This document shows positions 1 through 8,050 of a DNA stretch of 64,000 bases, piece after piece; the first letter of the stretch is position 1, and each line of letters opens with the position of its first letter. The stretch is from Lachnospiraceae bacterium. Its GTDB lineage: Bacteria; Bacillota; Clostridia; Lachnospirales; Lachnospiraceae. Both the position numbers and the translations under genes were made by a program. The stretch is taken from positions 1-64,000 of the forward strand of contig JAILRO010000062.1 in NCBI GenBank assembly GCA_024698145.1. Direction: 5' to 3'. The notes under the pieces are model-generated. The model had not been told where the DNA came from. It worked only from the letters and a program-made list of their open reading frames with translations, and did no database searches.

Positions 1-1
1 G

Positions 2-685
2 TTTTTAGTGCTAATTACGTTTAATTATATGCTGAAGAATATTAGTCACATAAATAAGATAAGCAATCAAAATGAAAATCTTGAAAAAGCAAAAAATGAA
101 ATAAAAACTTTATCTGTAGAGGTTATGGAGGCGTTAGCACACACAATCGATGCTAAAGATGAATACACAAAAGGACACTCTATTCGTGTGGCACGTTATT
201 CAAAAATGATAGCAGAAAAATTAGGGCTTTCAGATGAAGAATGTGAGAATATATATTATATGGGATTGTTGCATGATTTGGGTAAAATCGGCGTTCCTAA
301 TGAGATAATCAACAGTCCTAATCCTCTTACAGATGAACAATATGAAATTATTAAAACACATCCCGGTCTCGGTTTTGAAATCCTTTCTGAAATAAAGAGC
401 CGTCCCGATCTTTCAATTGGTGCAAGGTGGCATCATGAAAGATTTGACGGAAAAGGTTACCCTGATAGGAAAAGCGGTGAAGAAATACCGTTAATGGCAA
501 GAATTATTTCGGTAGCGGATAGCTATGACGCCATGACATCAAACAGAAGTTATCGAAATTATATGGCACAAGATAGAGTTATTGAGGAAATAAAGAATAA
601 CAAAGGAACACAGTTTGATCCGAAAATAGCGGAATGTATGATAAGTATTATTAATGATGATGCTGATTATACGTTGCATGAATGA
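2..685 (+). CDS. HD-GYP domain phosphodiesterase, 5'-truncated by window edge
   Basis: The reading frame is open through the left edge and its first residues are hydrophobic, so this is the C-terminal part of a larger, probably membrane-bound protein. A short coiled-coil-like stretch leads into a complete HD-GYP domain: the HDLGK motif and the HHERFDGKGYP motif are both intact, with downstream metal-ligand segments (ADSYDAMTSNRSY). Family members hydrolyse cyclic di-GMP or related cyclic dinucleotides. The visible metal-binding residues suggest an active enzyme, but the missing N-terminal sensor means the signal is unknown. A second HD-GYP protein lies at 6843-8030 and a GGDEF protein at 46041-47195, so cyclic dinucleotide signalling is likely in this organism. 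Confidence 0.88.
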   Translation, partial: FLVLITFNYMLKNISHINKISNQNENLEKAKNEIKTLSVEVMEALAHTIDAKDEYTKGHSIRVARYSKMIAEKLGLSDEECENIYYMGLLHDLGKIGVPNEIINSPNPLTDEQYEIIKTHPGLGFEILSEIKSRPDLSIGARWHHERFDGKGYPDRKSGEEIPLMARIISVADSYDAMTSNRSYRNYMAQDRVIEEIKNNKGTQFDPKIAECMISIINDDADYTLHE

Positions 686-723
686 TGATGAGCTGTTTTA
701 TTTATCATTAAAAGGAGTAATAC

Positions 724-897
724 ATGTTTGAAAGAATCGAATATATAGTTGAAAGAATTGACGGCGATTATGCATATTTAAAAAATGTTGCTGAACCCGA
801 TATGGAACTTAAATGTGTTGCAAGAGCACTTCTTCCGGATGAGATTGCAGAAGGAAGTAAGCTAGCATATGAAATGTTGCAGTATAGTGTAATATAA
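724..897 (+). CDS. DUF3006-like small protein (57 aa)
   Basis: A 57-residue protein starting at ATG 724 behind a good AAAGGAG ribosome site. It opens FERIEYIVERIDGDYAYL and contains ARALLPDEIAEGSKL, which matches the pattern of DUF3006 proteins (a short beta-rich domain reading roughly 'D-R-hEGDyAVhE... hP...hPeg.keGDhh'). DUF3006 has no established biochemical function, but such genes are often found beside secreted nucleases or ComEC/metallo-beta-lactamase genes. Here it sits directly before the remains of a secreted nuclease gene, consistent with that association. It could be a surviving partner of that dead gene. Confidence 0.6.
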   Translation: MFERIEYIVERIDGDYAYLKNVAEPDMELKCVARALLPDEIAEGSKLAYEMLQYSVI

Positions 898-1498
898 TCT
901 TATTCAGAGGTTACTACAGATGAAGAAAAGACTACCGAGATTTCAACCGTTGCAACTACACAAGAGACAACAACAGAAAGTGCATGCCGTTCTTTACAGA
1001 TGATGAAAAAAATGCATTGAAGTGTTTGAAAACTACAGCAATCTTGATTCAAAAGGAAGATGCGGAACTGCATTTGCCAATATATGCAAGGATACGATGC
1101 CGACAGAGAAAAGAGGAGATAACTTGCTTGCAACCGGCGTGCTTATGGAAGCGTGGTCGGTGGAAGACGAAGGAAAAGGAATATGTTTTAATGTTTTTTT
1201 GTTATAACATTCAACCTTCAATAGAAATTGATTATGCAACCGGCGATAGCAAAATGATTGAGAACGCTGATGCCAACTCTGTCGCAAATGAGACAGAAGA
1301 TGCCGAAACGGATTTTGAAAATACTGAAATGGTATTTATTCTTAATGCCAACACCAAAAGGTTCACAAGGTTGATTGCAAAAGCGTTAAAACAATCAAAG
1401 CGCATAATAAAGTTGAATACACAGGAACAATAAAGGAATTAAAAGAAAAAGGATACAAGCCTTGCGGTAATTGCCTGGCACATATCATAAATAAATAA
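898..1498 (+). pseudogene. Decayed DNA/RNA non-specific endonuclease (secreted) with C-terminal metal-binding tail
   Basis: No single frame is open, but pieces in three frames line up in order with one protein family. 901-1020 encodes a Thr/Glu-rich linker (TTDEEKTTEISTVATTQ) of the type that follows a signal peptide. In a second frame from 984 comes PFFTDDEKNALK. From 1022 comes FENYSNLDSKGRCGTAFA then CKDTMPTEKRG, typical of the DNA/RNA non-specific endonuclease (EndA-like) entry region. This runs straight into GDNLLATGVLMEAWSVEDEG, a segment that normally lies about 100 residues later, so the central catalytic part with its histidine is deleted. A frameshift near 1193 restores CYNIQPSIEIDYATGDS, and another near 1365 restores a C-terminal CKSV...CGNC tail ending at 1498. 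The signal peptide is also missing. The gene is therefore non-functional. Confidence 0.8.
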
Positions 1499-1527
1499 CA
1501 TTATAATTTATGCGGAGGAAAACTTAC

Positions 1528-2190
1528 ATGTTAAAGAAATGTCCTAGTTGTGGAGGAGAACTTGAGAAGAAGAGAGAAAAACTGATTTGTCCATACTGTA
1601 ATTCTACATACGATGTAGAGAAGTCAGACAAGAAATCAAGTACAGAATTATTAGATCCGGATTTATTTTTTGTTGATGTAGATTTGAATCGTTTGATGGA
1701 AAAGAAATGTACATCTGAAGTCATGAGAGCATGGAAATATTGCATGGATGAGAATGAAACTTCAAAGGATGTCGAAGAGTACCTTAGAAAAATCACTCAA
1801 AAAGACGACGGCACAGCCATGAAAGATGTTCGAGGAGAGAGGATTGAGAACTTGAGAGGACGTATGGATCCGGAACTCGAGTCGGGAGAACGCGTAATAA
1901 TGTTGATTGATACAACTCTTTTTGGCAAGGGCAAGGATTTTTATGTTATTACAGACAGAGCGGTCAGATTCTTCAAAAAGAAGAAATCCATGACGGTAAA
2001 ATTTGATGATATTATTGCCATTAAGATAAATGATTCATTAAACCTTCCAAGTTTCTACCTTAATGAAAGTTATGAGACTTCAATAAGTTCCGTAGCAAAC
2101 AGCTATCAAACGCTTGGTGCTATGCTTGCACTTATTACCAGACTTGCATTCGAGTATAACGAGGATAGATCAAGGATTAGAATTATATAG
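1528..2190 (+). CDS. Zinc-ribbon protein with PH-like C-terminal domain, function unknown
   Basis: 220 residues. The start at 1528 is chosen because GGAGG lies nine bases upstream; an in-frame ATG at 1510 precedes that site. The N-terminus has a four-cysteine zinc ribbon (CPSC at 5-8, CPYC at 21-24). The middle is charged and probably helical. The C-terminal third (from about residue 118) reads DTTLFGKGKDFYVITDRAVRFF followed by a segment with KFDDIIAIKI, the strand pattern of bacterial PH-like (bPH) domains. There is no signal peptide or membrane segment, so a cytoplasmic location is expected. Zinc-ribbon plus bPH proteins are common in Clostridia but lack an assigned role. It stands alone between the nuclease pseudogene and tRNA-Glu. 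Confidence 0.75.
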   Translation: MLKKCPSCGGELEKKREKLICPYCNSTYDVEKSDKKSSTELLDPDLFFVDVDLNRLMEKKCTSEVMRAWKYCMDENETSKDVEEYLRKITQKDDGTAMKDVRGERIENLRGRMDPELESGERVIMLIDTTLFGKGKDFYVITDRAVRFFKKKKSMTVKFDDIIAIKINDSLNLPSFYLNESYETSISSVANSYQTLGAMLALITRLAFEYNEDRSRIRII

Positions 2191-2236
2191 TAGTTTCAAA
2201 AGTATTAAAAAATATTAATTTTTTTAAAAATAGTTC

Positions 2237-2265
2237 TTGACGAAGTACTTTACTTGTGATATAGT
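2237..2265 (+). promoter_or_regulatory. Sigma-A type promoter for tRNA-Glu
   Basis: TTGACG at 2237-2242 and TATAGT at 2260-2265 are separated by 17 bases, and the tRNA begins 19 bases further on. Confidence 0.75.
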
Positions 2266-2284
2266 AAGCAAGTCGTCAAGACAT

Positions 2285-2356
2285 GGTCGATTGGTCAAGC
2301 GGTTAAGACGTCGCCCTCTCACGGCGAAAACAGGGGTTCGATTCCCCTATCGACTG
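2285..2356 (+). tRNA. tRNA-Glu (anticodon CTC)
   Basis: A cloverleaf can be drawn by hand. The acceptor stem GGTCGAT pairs with ATCGACT, the anticodon stem TCGCC/GGCGA encloses the loop CTCTCAC with anticodon CTC at 2318-2320, and the T arm is AGGGG-TTCGATT-CCCCT. CCA is not encoded. The acceptor has a G-U first pair. The anticodon reads GAG codons. Confidence 0.93.
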
Positions 2357-2366
2357 CTTCATTTAA

Positions 2367-2400
2367 AAGGGTTTGCAAAAGATGCAAACTCTTATTTTTG
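2367..2400 (+). terminator. Rho-independent terminator after tRNA-Glu
   Basis: An 11-bp stem with one G-T pair (AAGGGTTTGCA / TGCAAACTCTT) and a five-base loop is followed by ATTTTTG then TTTTA. Confidence 0.75.
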
Positions 2401-2428
2401 TTTTATATAAAATTAAAGAAAAAAACAT

Positions 2429-2457
2429 TTGACTTTTGTAAGTTCATTTGTTATTAT
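2429..2457 (+). promoter_or_regulatory. Promoter of the rplU-rpmA operon
   Basis: TTGACT at 2429-2434, a 17-base spacer, and TATTAT at 2452-2457. Transcription would start near 2464, giving a leader of about 80 bases before rplU. Confidence 0.75.
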
Positions 2458-2465
2458 ATCTTAGT

Positions 2466-2542
2466 GTGCCGCACAAGGAGGTAGAAGTGTGCCCGTTGGA
2501 CACCACCATACTTGGCGAGTAATGATAATAGGAGGTAACCGT
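2466..2542 (+). promoter_or_regulatory. Probable L21 leader RNA upstream of rplU
   Basis: The leader between the promoter and rplU starts with GTGCCGCACAAGGAGGT and contains small inverted segments such as GTGTGCCCGTTGGACAC. Its position, length and opening resemble the L21 leader found before rplU in many Firmicutes, which is thought to be an autoregulatory ribosomal-protein site. Identification is by eye; a covariance search with the L21 leader model would settle it. Confidence 0.55.
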
Positions 2543-2848
2543 ATGTACGCAATTATTGCAACAGGTGGTAAGCAGTACAAGGTAGCTGAAGGTGATATCA
2601 TTAAAGTAGAAAAGCTTAATGCAGAAGCTGGTTCTGAAGTAAAGTTTGATGTTATTGCTATTAACAACGACAGTGACATGTTATGTGGTGATGCAGTTGC
2701 TAACTCAAGTGTTACAGCTAATGTCATCGGCGATGGCAAAGAGAAAAAAGTTGTTGTTTATAAGTATAAGAGAAAAACCGGCTATCATAAGAAGAATGGT
2801 CACAGACAGCCATTTACTAAGGTTGAGATCAAAGCAATCAATGCTTAA
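2543..2848 (+). CDS. rplU: 50S ribosomal protein L21
   Basis: 101 residues, the normal size for L21. It starts YAIIATGGKQYKVAEGD and ends with the family's basic segment (KYKRKTGYHKKNGHRQPFT). L21 binds 23S rRNA in the large subunit. The ATG at 2543 follows GGAGG by 7 bases; a GTG at 2489 in the same frame lies inside the leader RNA and is rejected. It is the first gene of the conserved rplU-prp-rpmA-obgE order. Confidence 0.97.
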   Translation: MYAIIATGGKQYKVAEGDIIKVEKLNAEAGSEVKFDVIAINNDSDMLCGDAVANSSVTANVIGDGKEKKVVVYKYKRKTGYHKKNGHRQPFTKVEIKAINA

Positions 2849-2857
2849 TTATAGCCT

Positions 2858-3184
2858 ATGATTACTGTAACCGTTTTTGAGAAAAACAACTTGATAGTTG
2901 GAGTCCAGGTAGAGGGACATGCTGAATTTGATAGGAAAGGCAAGGATATTGTTTGTAGTGCTATATCCATGCTGTATATTAATCTTGTCAATTCGATAGA
3001 TAGCTTTACCCAAGATGAGTTTGAAATCAATGGTAGTCGTAAGATTAACTTTGAGAACATCATTTTGAAGAATATGCCAAGTGATGAGGCTGAACTCTTG
3101 TTCAAATCATTCTATCTTGGTATCACTACAGTTGAACAGAAATATGGTAAGAAGTATATTGAAATTTTGAATCAGGAGGTGTAA
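2858..3184 (+). CDS. prp: Ribosomal-processing cysteine protease Prp
   Basis: 108 residues between rplU and rpmA, the standard place for prp. The catalytic pair is visible as GHA (His21) and DIVCSA (Cys33). Prp removes the N-terminal extension of ribosomal protein L27 in Firmicutes, and the downstream rpmA product carries exactly such an extension. There is no strong ribosome site before ATG 2858, which lies nine bases after the rplU stop, so translational coupling to rplU is likely. Confidence 0.93.
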   Translation: MITVTVFEKNNLIVGVQVEGHAEFDRKGKDIVCSAISMLYINLVNSIDSFTQDEFEINGSRKINFENIILKNMPSDEAELLFKSFYLGITTVEQKYGKKYIEILNQEV

Positions 3185-3186
3185 TC

Positions 3187-3477
3187 ATGTTGAAACTTAA
3201 CCTTCAGTTATTCGCTCATAAAAAGGGAATGGGTTCTACCAAGAACGGTAGAGATTCAGAGTCTAAGAGACTTGGTGCGAAGAGAGCAGACGGTCAGTTC
3301 GTTAAAGCCGGTAATGTTTTATACAGACAGCGTGGAACAAGAATTCATCCGGGTATCAATGTTGGTAAAGGCAAAGATGATACTTTGTTTGCATTGGTTG
3401 ACGGTGTTGTTCGCTACGAGAGAAAGGGTAGAGATAAGAAGCAGGTTTCTATCTATCCGGTATCAATTAACGAGTAA
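3187..3477 (+). CDS. rpmA: 50S ribosomal protein L27 with Prp-cleavable leader
   Basis: 96 residues. The N-terminus is [10 protein letters not shown] followed by [14 protein letters not shown], so mature L27 would begin after LQLFA, the Prp processing point known in Firmicutes. The body ([20 protein letters not shown]) is clear L27. The mature N-terminus reaches the peptidyl transferase centre, which is why removal is essential in species that have the leader. A strong AGGAGGTG ribosome site lies at the prp stop. Confidence 0.97.
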   Translation: MLKLNLQLFAHKKGMGSTKNGRDSESKRLGAKRADGQFVKAGNVLYRQRGTRIHPGINVGKGKDDTLFALVDGVVRYERKGRDKKQVSIYPVSINE

Positions 3478-3493
3478 GATACATGAACTAATG

Positions 3494-3523
3494 GGGCTGG
3501 AGTGTTTTCTCCAGCCCTTTTTT
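3494..3523 (+). terminator. Strong intrinsic terminator or attenuator between rpmA and obgE
   Basis: A perfect 9-bp stem GGGCTGGAG/CTCCAGCCC with loop TGTTTT is followed by six T. It lies 16 bases after the rpmA stop and 17 bases before the obgE start. Read-through would be needed for obgE and downstream genes, or they have a separate promoter that I could not identify. Confidence 0.85.
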
Positions 3524-3540
3524 CTAACGAGGAGATTATT

Positions 3541-4830
3541 ATGTTTGCAGATTATGCTAAGGTATTCATACGTTCCGGCAAAGGCGGAGACGGACATGTA
3601 AGTTTCAGACGAGAGTTGTATGTACCTGCCGGAGGTCCTGATGGTGGCGATGGCGGTAAAGGCGGAGACGTTATTTTTGTTGTCGACGAGGGCTTGAATA
3701 CTCTTAACGATTTCAGAAATGTAAGAAAATATTGCGCACAAGATGGCGAAGAAGGCGGAAAGAAGCGTCAGCATGGTGCTAACGGAGCTGATATAATATG
3801 TAAGGTTCCACCGGGAACGGTTATTAAGGACTTTGAAACCGGCAAGGTTATTATGGATATGTCCAATAAGAAGGAACCTGTTGTTATATTAAAAGGTGGA
3901 CGTGGCGGTAATGGAAATATGCATTACGCAACATCTACAATGCAAGCACCGAAATACGCACAGCCTGGCCAACCGGCTACAGAGCTATATGTTACTTTGG
4001 AGCTTAAGGTTATTGCTGATGTTGGACTTGTTGGTTTCCCAAATGTTGGTAAATCTACATTTTTATCGAGTGTAACCAACGCAAGACCTAAAATTGCTAA
4101 CTATCATTTCACAACGCTTAATCCTAATCTTGGAGTTGTAGATTTGGGCGGCGGTGCCGGATTTGTAATTGCAGATATCCCCGGTATTATTGAGGGCGCG
4201 AGTGATGGTGTTGGACTTGGTTTTAAGTTCCTTCGTCATATAGAAAGAACCAAAGTTCTTCTTCATGTCGTAGATGGAGCTTCCGTTGAGGGACGCGATC
4301 CAATCAACGATATTCACGCAATTCTTGATGAGCTTGAGAAATATAATATAGATATAACGAAAAAACCTATGGTCATCGCAGCAAACAAAATGGACGCCAT
4401 GAATGAAATGGAGAAAGAAACCGTTATCGATATGTTGCGTGAAGAGTTCGAACCAAAGGGAATCAAGGTATTTCCTATATCAGCAGCCACAGGTGAAGGT
4501 GTCAAAGATTTGTTGTGGCATTTACACGGCATAATCAAAGATGCACCGAAAGAGATAATCGAGTTTGAGCAGGAGTTTGTTCCGACTAATGATTTTGATG
4601 ATGAACCATATACGATAGAACATGATCCGAAGGATGAACATTTATTCATCGTTGAAGGTCCTAAGATTGAGAAGATGCTTGGATATACGAATCTTGACAG
4701 CGAGAAAGGATTCCAGTTCTTCCAGAAATTTGTTAAGGAGAATGGTATCATCGACGAGCTTAAGGAACTTGGAATGGTTGAAGGTGACACGGTTCGCATG
4801 TCGGATCTTGAATTTGATTATTATGAATAA
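3541..4830 (+). CDS. obgE: GTPase Obg/CgtA, ribosome assembly
   Basis: 429 residues with the full three-domain layout. The glycine-rich Obg fold is at 1-158 (GGPDGGDGGKGGD, GGRGGNGN). The GTPase domain has G1 GFPNVGKST at 165-173, DIPG for G3 and NKMD for G4. A C-terminal OCT domain follows (about 350-429). Obg binds the 50S precursor and links ribosome assembly to growth state and ppGpp. Start at 3541 follows CGAGGAG; a GTG at 3502 lies inside the terminator stem and is rejected. Confidence 0.97.
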   Translation: MFADYAKVFIRSGKGGDGHVSFRRELYVPAGGPDGGDGGKGGDVIFVVDEGLNTLNDFRNVRKYCAQDGEEGGKKRQHGANGADIICKVPPGTVIKDFETGKVIMDMSNKKEPVVILKGGRGGNGNMHYATSTMQAPKYAQPGQPATELYVTLELKVIADVGLVGFPNVGKSTFLSSVTNARPKIANYHFTTLNPNLGVVDLGGGAGFVIADIPGIIEGASDGVGLGFKFLRHIERTKVLLHVVDGASVEGRDPINDIHAILDELEKYNIDITKKPMVIAANKMDAMNEMEKETVIDMLREEFEPKGIKVFPISAATGEGVKDLLWHLHGIIKDAPKEIIEFEQEFVPTNDFDDEPYTIEHDPKDEHLFIVEGPKIEKMLGYTNLDSEKGFQFFQKFVKENGIIDELKELGMVEGDTVRMSDLEFDYYE

Positions 4831-4857
4831 GCGATACGAATAAGGAGATTATTATAA

Positions 4858-5148
4858 ATGACAAGCAAAGAACGTGCTTATCTCAAAGGTCTTGCAATGT
4901 CCATCGATCCGGTGCTTAATGTTGGAAAAGGCAGCATTACGCCGGAGTTTATCAGGGCAGTAGATGAGGCGATTGAGAAGAGAGAACTTATCAAATTAAG
5001 TGTACTCAAAAATTGTATGGACGATCCTCGTGCCATAGCAGAAACCGTAGCAGAAAGAACTAATTCACAGGTTGTTCAGGTAATTGGTAAGAAGATTGTT
5101 TTGTATCGTAAGAACAAAAAGAATCCAAAAATAATGCCTTCCAAATAA
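4858..5148 (+). CDS. yhbY: CRS1/YhbY (CRM) domain RNA-binding protein
   Basis: 96 residues, a single CRM domain with LTSKERAYLKGLA-type opening and the NVGKGS loop (usually GKGG). The N-terminal residues and the IKLSVLKN segment match YhbY/YqeI. YhbY associates with the 50S precursor. It follows obgE by 27 bases with AAGGAG upstream and belongs to the same conserved block as nadD, yqeK and rsfS. Confidence 0.93.
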   Translation: MTSKERAYLKGLAMSIDPVLNVGKGSITPEFIRAVDEAIEKRELIKLSVLKNCMDDPRAIAETVAERTNSQVVQVIGKKIVLYRKNKKNPKIMPSK

Positions 5149-5163
5149 TCAGTGAGGTGTGTT

Positions 5164-5808
5164 ATGAGTAGAATCGGAATTATGGGTGGAACATTTAATC
5201 CCATACATGTTGGACATATTGAGATTGCAGATTGCGCTTATAGACAATATGAGCTGAATGAGGTCTGGTTTATGCCTAATCACATTCCTGCCTACAAATC
5301 AAATATTGATATTGTATCGGGAGCAGACAGGCTTAATATGGTCGATATTGCAATTGACGGATACTCGTATTTTAAGTCGAGCGATTATGAACTTAAACGT
5401 GATGGTAAAACTTATACCTACGAGACCTTAAGTCTGCTTAAGCAGGATTATCCCGAGGACGATTTTTACTTCATAATGGGTGCGGATTCTCTGTTTTATT
5501 TTGATAAATGGGTAAAACCTGACGTTATAATTGCTAAAGCAGAGATTTTAGTTGCGTCAAGGAATGACAAAGGAAGAGAAGAGCTATCTAATAAAATAAA
5601 CCAGTTAGATGAGTTGTTTGGCGGAAATCATTTTCACAAAATAGAATGTGATAATATCGAATGTTCTTCTACAAAACTTCGTGATTATATAAAGGAATCA
5701 CAACAAAAAAACGGTTTGCCCTATGAATATAGTGATTATATAAAAAAATATCTTGATAAAGCGGTATATGATTATATAATCAGTCAAAAATTATACAAAA
5801 ACGATTAA
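5164..5808 (+). CDS. nadD: Nicotinate-nucleotide adenylyltransferase
   Basis: 214 residues. The nucleotidyltransferase signature GTFNPIHVGH is at the N-terminus and the SSTKLRD motif (ISSTxIR type) near the end. It transfers AMP to nicotinate mononucleotide in NAD synthesis. The start at 5164 follows AGTGAGGTG; a GTG at 5152 would place the ribosome site inside the gene. Confidence 0.95.
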   Translation: MSRIGIMGGTFNPIHVGHIEIADCAYRQYELNEVWFMPNHIPAYKSNIDIVSGADRLNMVDIAIDGYSYFKSSDYELKRDGKTYTYETLSLLKQDYPEDDFYFIMGADSLFYFDKWVKPDVIIAKAEILVASRNDKGREELSNKINQLDELFGGNHFHKIECDNIECSSTKLRDYIKESQQKNGLPYEYSDYIKKYLDKAVYDYIISQKLYKND

Positions 5809-5827
5809 AATAAATCCATCGCCGTAA

Positions 5828-5856
5828 TTGATATTATTTCAAAATTTTGTTATAAT
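5828..5856 (+). promoter_or_regulatory. Promoter upstream of yqeK
   Basis: TTGATA at 5828-5833, a 17-base spacer and consensus TATAAT at 5851-5856 in the 83-base gap between nadD and yqeK. It could drive yqeK, rsfS and the downstream HD-GYP gene. Confidence 0.7.
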
Positions 5857-5891
5857 ATTAGTTGCGGTGATTTTTCTATTGAGAGGTTATT

Positions 5892-6461
5892 ATGAATCGC
5901 ATTGAAATGACAGAAAAACTCAAAACAAAACTATCAGAGAAAAGATTTGAACATTCGGTTGGTGTTGAATATACCGCCGGTTCACTTGCTTTTGTTCACG
6001 GTGTTGATGTTGAGAAGGCATTAGTTGCAGGCTTGCTTCACGATTGTGCCAAGTACTTATCGGCAGAGAAGAAGATTAGCAGATGCAAGAAATACAATCT
6101 TCCTATTTCAAAGTGTGAGCGTGAGAATCCTGAACTTTTGCATGCCAAACTATCCGCAGTTTATGCCAAGGAAAAGTATGGTGTCAATGACGAGGATATT
6201 TTATCGGCAATAACTTGGCATACTACCGGCAAACCGAAGATGTCGAAGCTTGACAAGATTATTTATATTGCAGATTATATAGAACCTAACCGTAATCCGC
6301 TTCCTGAGATTGATATTATCAGACAGGAAGCATACACGGATTTAGATAAATGTTTACTTCACATTTTACGTAATTGCGTAAACTATTTGGACGGCAGAGG
6401 TGCTGTTACAGATCCGACAACAAGAGAAACATACGAATATTATAAGAAAAAGTTAAAATAA
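5892..6461 (+). CDS. yqeK: YqeK-type HD hydrolase (bis-nucleosyl tetraphosphatase)
   Basis: 189 residues. The HD motif is in AGLLHDCAKYLS and further metal/active-site segments are HAKLSAVYA, AITWHTTG and YIADYIEPNR. YqeK proteins split Ap4A symmetrically to ADP in Firmicutes. It is preceded by GAGAGG and followed by rsfS after 13 bases, the usual order. The link to nadD and rsfS is conserved, probably reflecting adenylate and ribosome homeostasis. Confidence 0.93.
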   Translation: MNRIEMTEKLKTKLSEKRFEHSVGVEYTAGSLAFVHGVDVEKALVAGLLHDCAKYLSAEKKISRCKKYNLPISKCERENPELLHAKLSAVYAKEKYGVNDEDILSAITWHTTGKPKMSKLDKIIYIADYIEPNRNPLPEIDIIRQEAYTDLDKCLLHILRNCVNYLDGRGAVTDPTTRETYEYYKKKLK

Positions 6462-6474
6462 AAGAGGTTTAATA

Positions 6475-6822
6475 ATGACTAGTAAAGAAATGACAAAAAT
6501 AGCAATAGATGCTCTTGAAGATAAGAAGGCATCGGACATAAGAATTATCGATATTTCCGAGGTTTCGGTAATGGCTGATTACTTTATTATAGCAAGCGGT
6601 TCTAACCGTAATCAGGTACAGGCATTATCTGATAATGTCGAAGAAATGCTCGATAAGAATGACGTGAAACCACGTCAGATAGAAGGTTACCAGACTGCTA
6701 ACTGGATATTGATGGACTTTAATGATATTATTGTTCACATTTTTAATGAAGAGGATCGCCTTTTCTATAATTTGGAGAAAATATGGCTCGACGGTAAGGT
6801 GGTTGACAAGAGCCAACTATAA
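6475..6822 (+). CDS. rsfS: Ribosomal silencing factor RsfS
   Basis: 115 residues, the normal size. It has the family motifs ADYFIIASGSNRNQVQAL and DFNDIIVHIFNEEDR...YNLEKIW. RsfS binds L14 and blocks joining of the subunits when nutrients are low. It sits at the end of the rplU-to-rsfS block. Confidence 0.96.
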   Translation: MTSKEMTKIAIDALEDKKASDIRIIDISEVSVMADYFIIASGSNRNQVQALSDNVEEMLDKNDVKPRQIEGYQTANWILMDFNDIIVHIFNEEDRLFYNLEKIWLDGKVVDKSQL

Positions 6823-6842
6823 TGTAATGGGAGAGTTAATGT

Positions 6843-8030
6843 ATGGATAGAGATCTGTTAATACGTAGGAATACAATCGAAGTTAATAAGGTCGCTTCAA
6901 AATGTTTGAGAATAACGATTCTTTTTCTCATATCGGTATTATTGTTCTTTATGACGGAATATTTTGATTATGACGAGATTTCGGTCATGATTGTATTTGC
7001 ATCAAGTATTGTTCTGTTGTTAATACCGACGGTTTTGGTTGATATTCTTCACATGGAACATTTGTGGATAAAGTATTACGTTGTTCTATGCTGTATCTCT
7101 GTCGCATTTTTGTTAAGTACATTTATATCATTTAGTTTCGTTGTATTATTATCATTTCCTATTTTGATTGCAACGATATACTGTGATAAGAAGCTTATTA
7201 TGGCGTTGATGTTTGTTGATGCACTTATGGTATTTGGGGTTTTATTCCTCAGATATCTTCTGTATGATGGTAATGTTTCACCGGAATATAACACTTTGCT
7301 GGATGCAATCATTTATGCAGGATTTCTTAGGGTTGTCTTCATTTTGTTGACTTCATTGCTCGCGTATTACATAGTTGAAAGAAATCTTGTTATGCTTGAT
7401 AAGACGATAAATGCTAACCGTGACCTTGAACACAGTCAGGAAGAACTTATCTTTGCATTTGCGGAATTATCCGAGAGCAAATCAAAAGTTACCGGCGACC
7501 ACATTAGAAGAGTGGCAGAGTATATGCGAGTGCTTGGTATTGCTTCAGGTTTTACTACAGATTACGTTGACAAACTGGCAGTTGCTGCCATGATGCATGA
7601 TATTGGTAAGTTGATGATTCCGGAAGAAATATTGGACAAACCGGATAGACTTACGGATGAAGAATATGCAATAATGAAGAGTCATGTTCTGTACGGAGAA
7701 GCTTTGCTTGCAAAATGTCCGGGTGAGATTATGCAGATAGCCAAGACTATTGCTCATCAACATCATGAGCGTTGGGACGGAACAGGATATCTTGGCATGA
7801 AAGGCGAAGAAATAGCCTATATCAGCCGTCTTATGGCTGTGTGTGATGTATTTGATGCTTTGACGTCAGAACGTTATTACAAAGGTGGATGGTCGCTTGA
7901 AGATACATACAATGAGATAGTTAAGAACAGCGGAACCCAGTTTGATCCGGACGTTGTTGAATTATTCAAAAAGAACTTCTCTAAGTTTGAGGATATATTA
8001 AAATCTTTACCGGATCATCAGATATATTAG
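6843..8030 (+). CDS. Membrane HD-GYP domain phosphodiesterase
   Basis: 395 residues. Residues 1-185 contain about six hydrophobic segments and probably form a membrane sensor of no named family. A short helical linker leads to a complete HD-GYP domain: HDIGK, then HQHHERWDGTGY and CDVFDALTSERYY. Family members degrade cyclic di-GMP. The GYL in place of GYP in the name-giving motif is a minor change also seen in active relatives. It starts 20 bases after rsfS with GGGAG upstream and may be co-transcribed with it. The short gene at 8051 follows. Confidence 0.9.
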   Translation: MDRDLLIRRNTIEVNKVASKCLRITILFLISVLLFFMTEYFDYDEISVMIVFASSIVLLLIPTVLVDILHMEHLWIKYYVVLCCISVAFLLSTFISFSFVVLLSFPILIATIYCDKKLIMALMFVDALMVFGVLFLRYLLYDGNVSPEYNTLLDAIIYAGFLRVVFILLTSLLAYYIVERNLVMLDKTINANRDLEHSQEELIFAFAELSESKSKVTGDHIRRVAEYMRVLGIASGFTTDYVDKLAVAAMMHDIGKLMIPEEILDKPDRLTDEEYAIMKSHVLYGEALLAKCPGEIMQIAKTIAHQHHERWDGTGYLGMKGEEIAYISRLMAVCDVFDALTSERYYKGGWSLEDTYNEIVKNSGTQFDPDVVELFKKNFSKFEDILKSLPDHQIY

Positions 8031-8050
8031 TAAATTAGCAGGTATATAAT

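Noticed and set aside
2489-2542. Upstream GTG start for rplU
   Set aside because: It lies in the leader RNA; the ATG at 2543 has a strong ribosome site and gives the normal L21 length.
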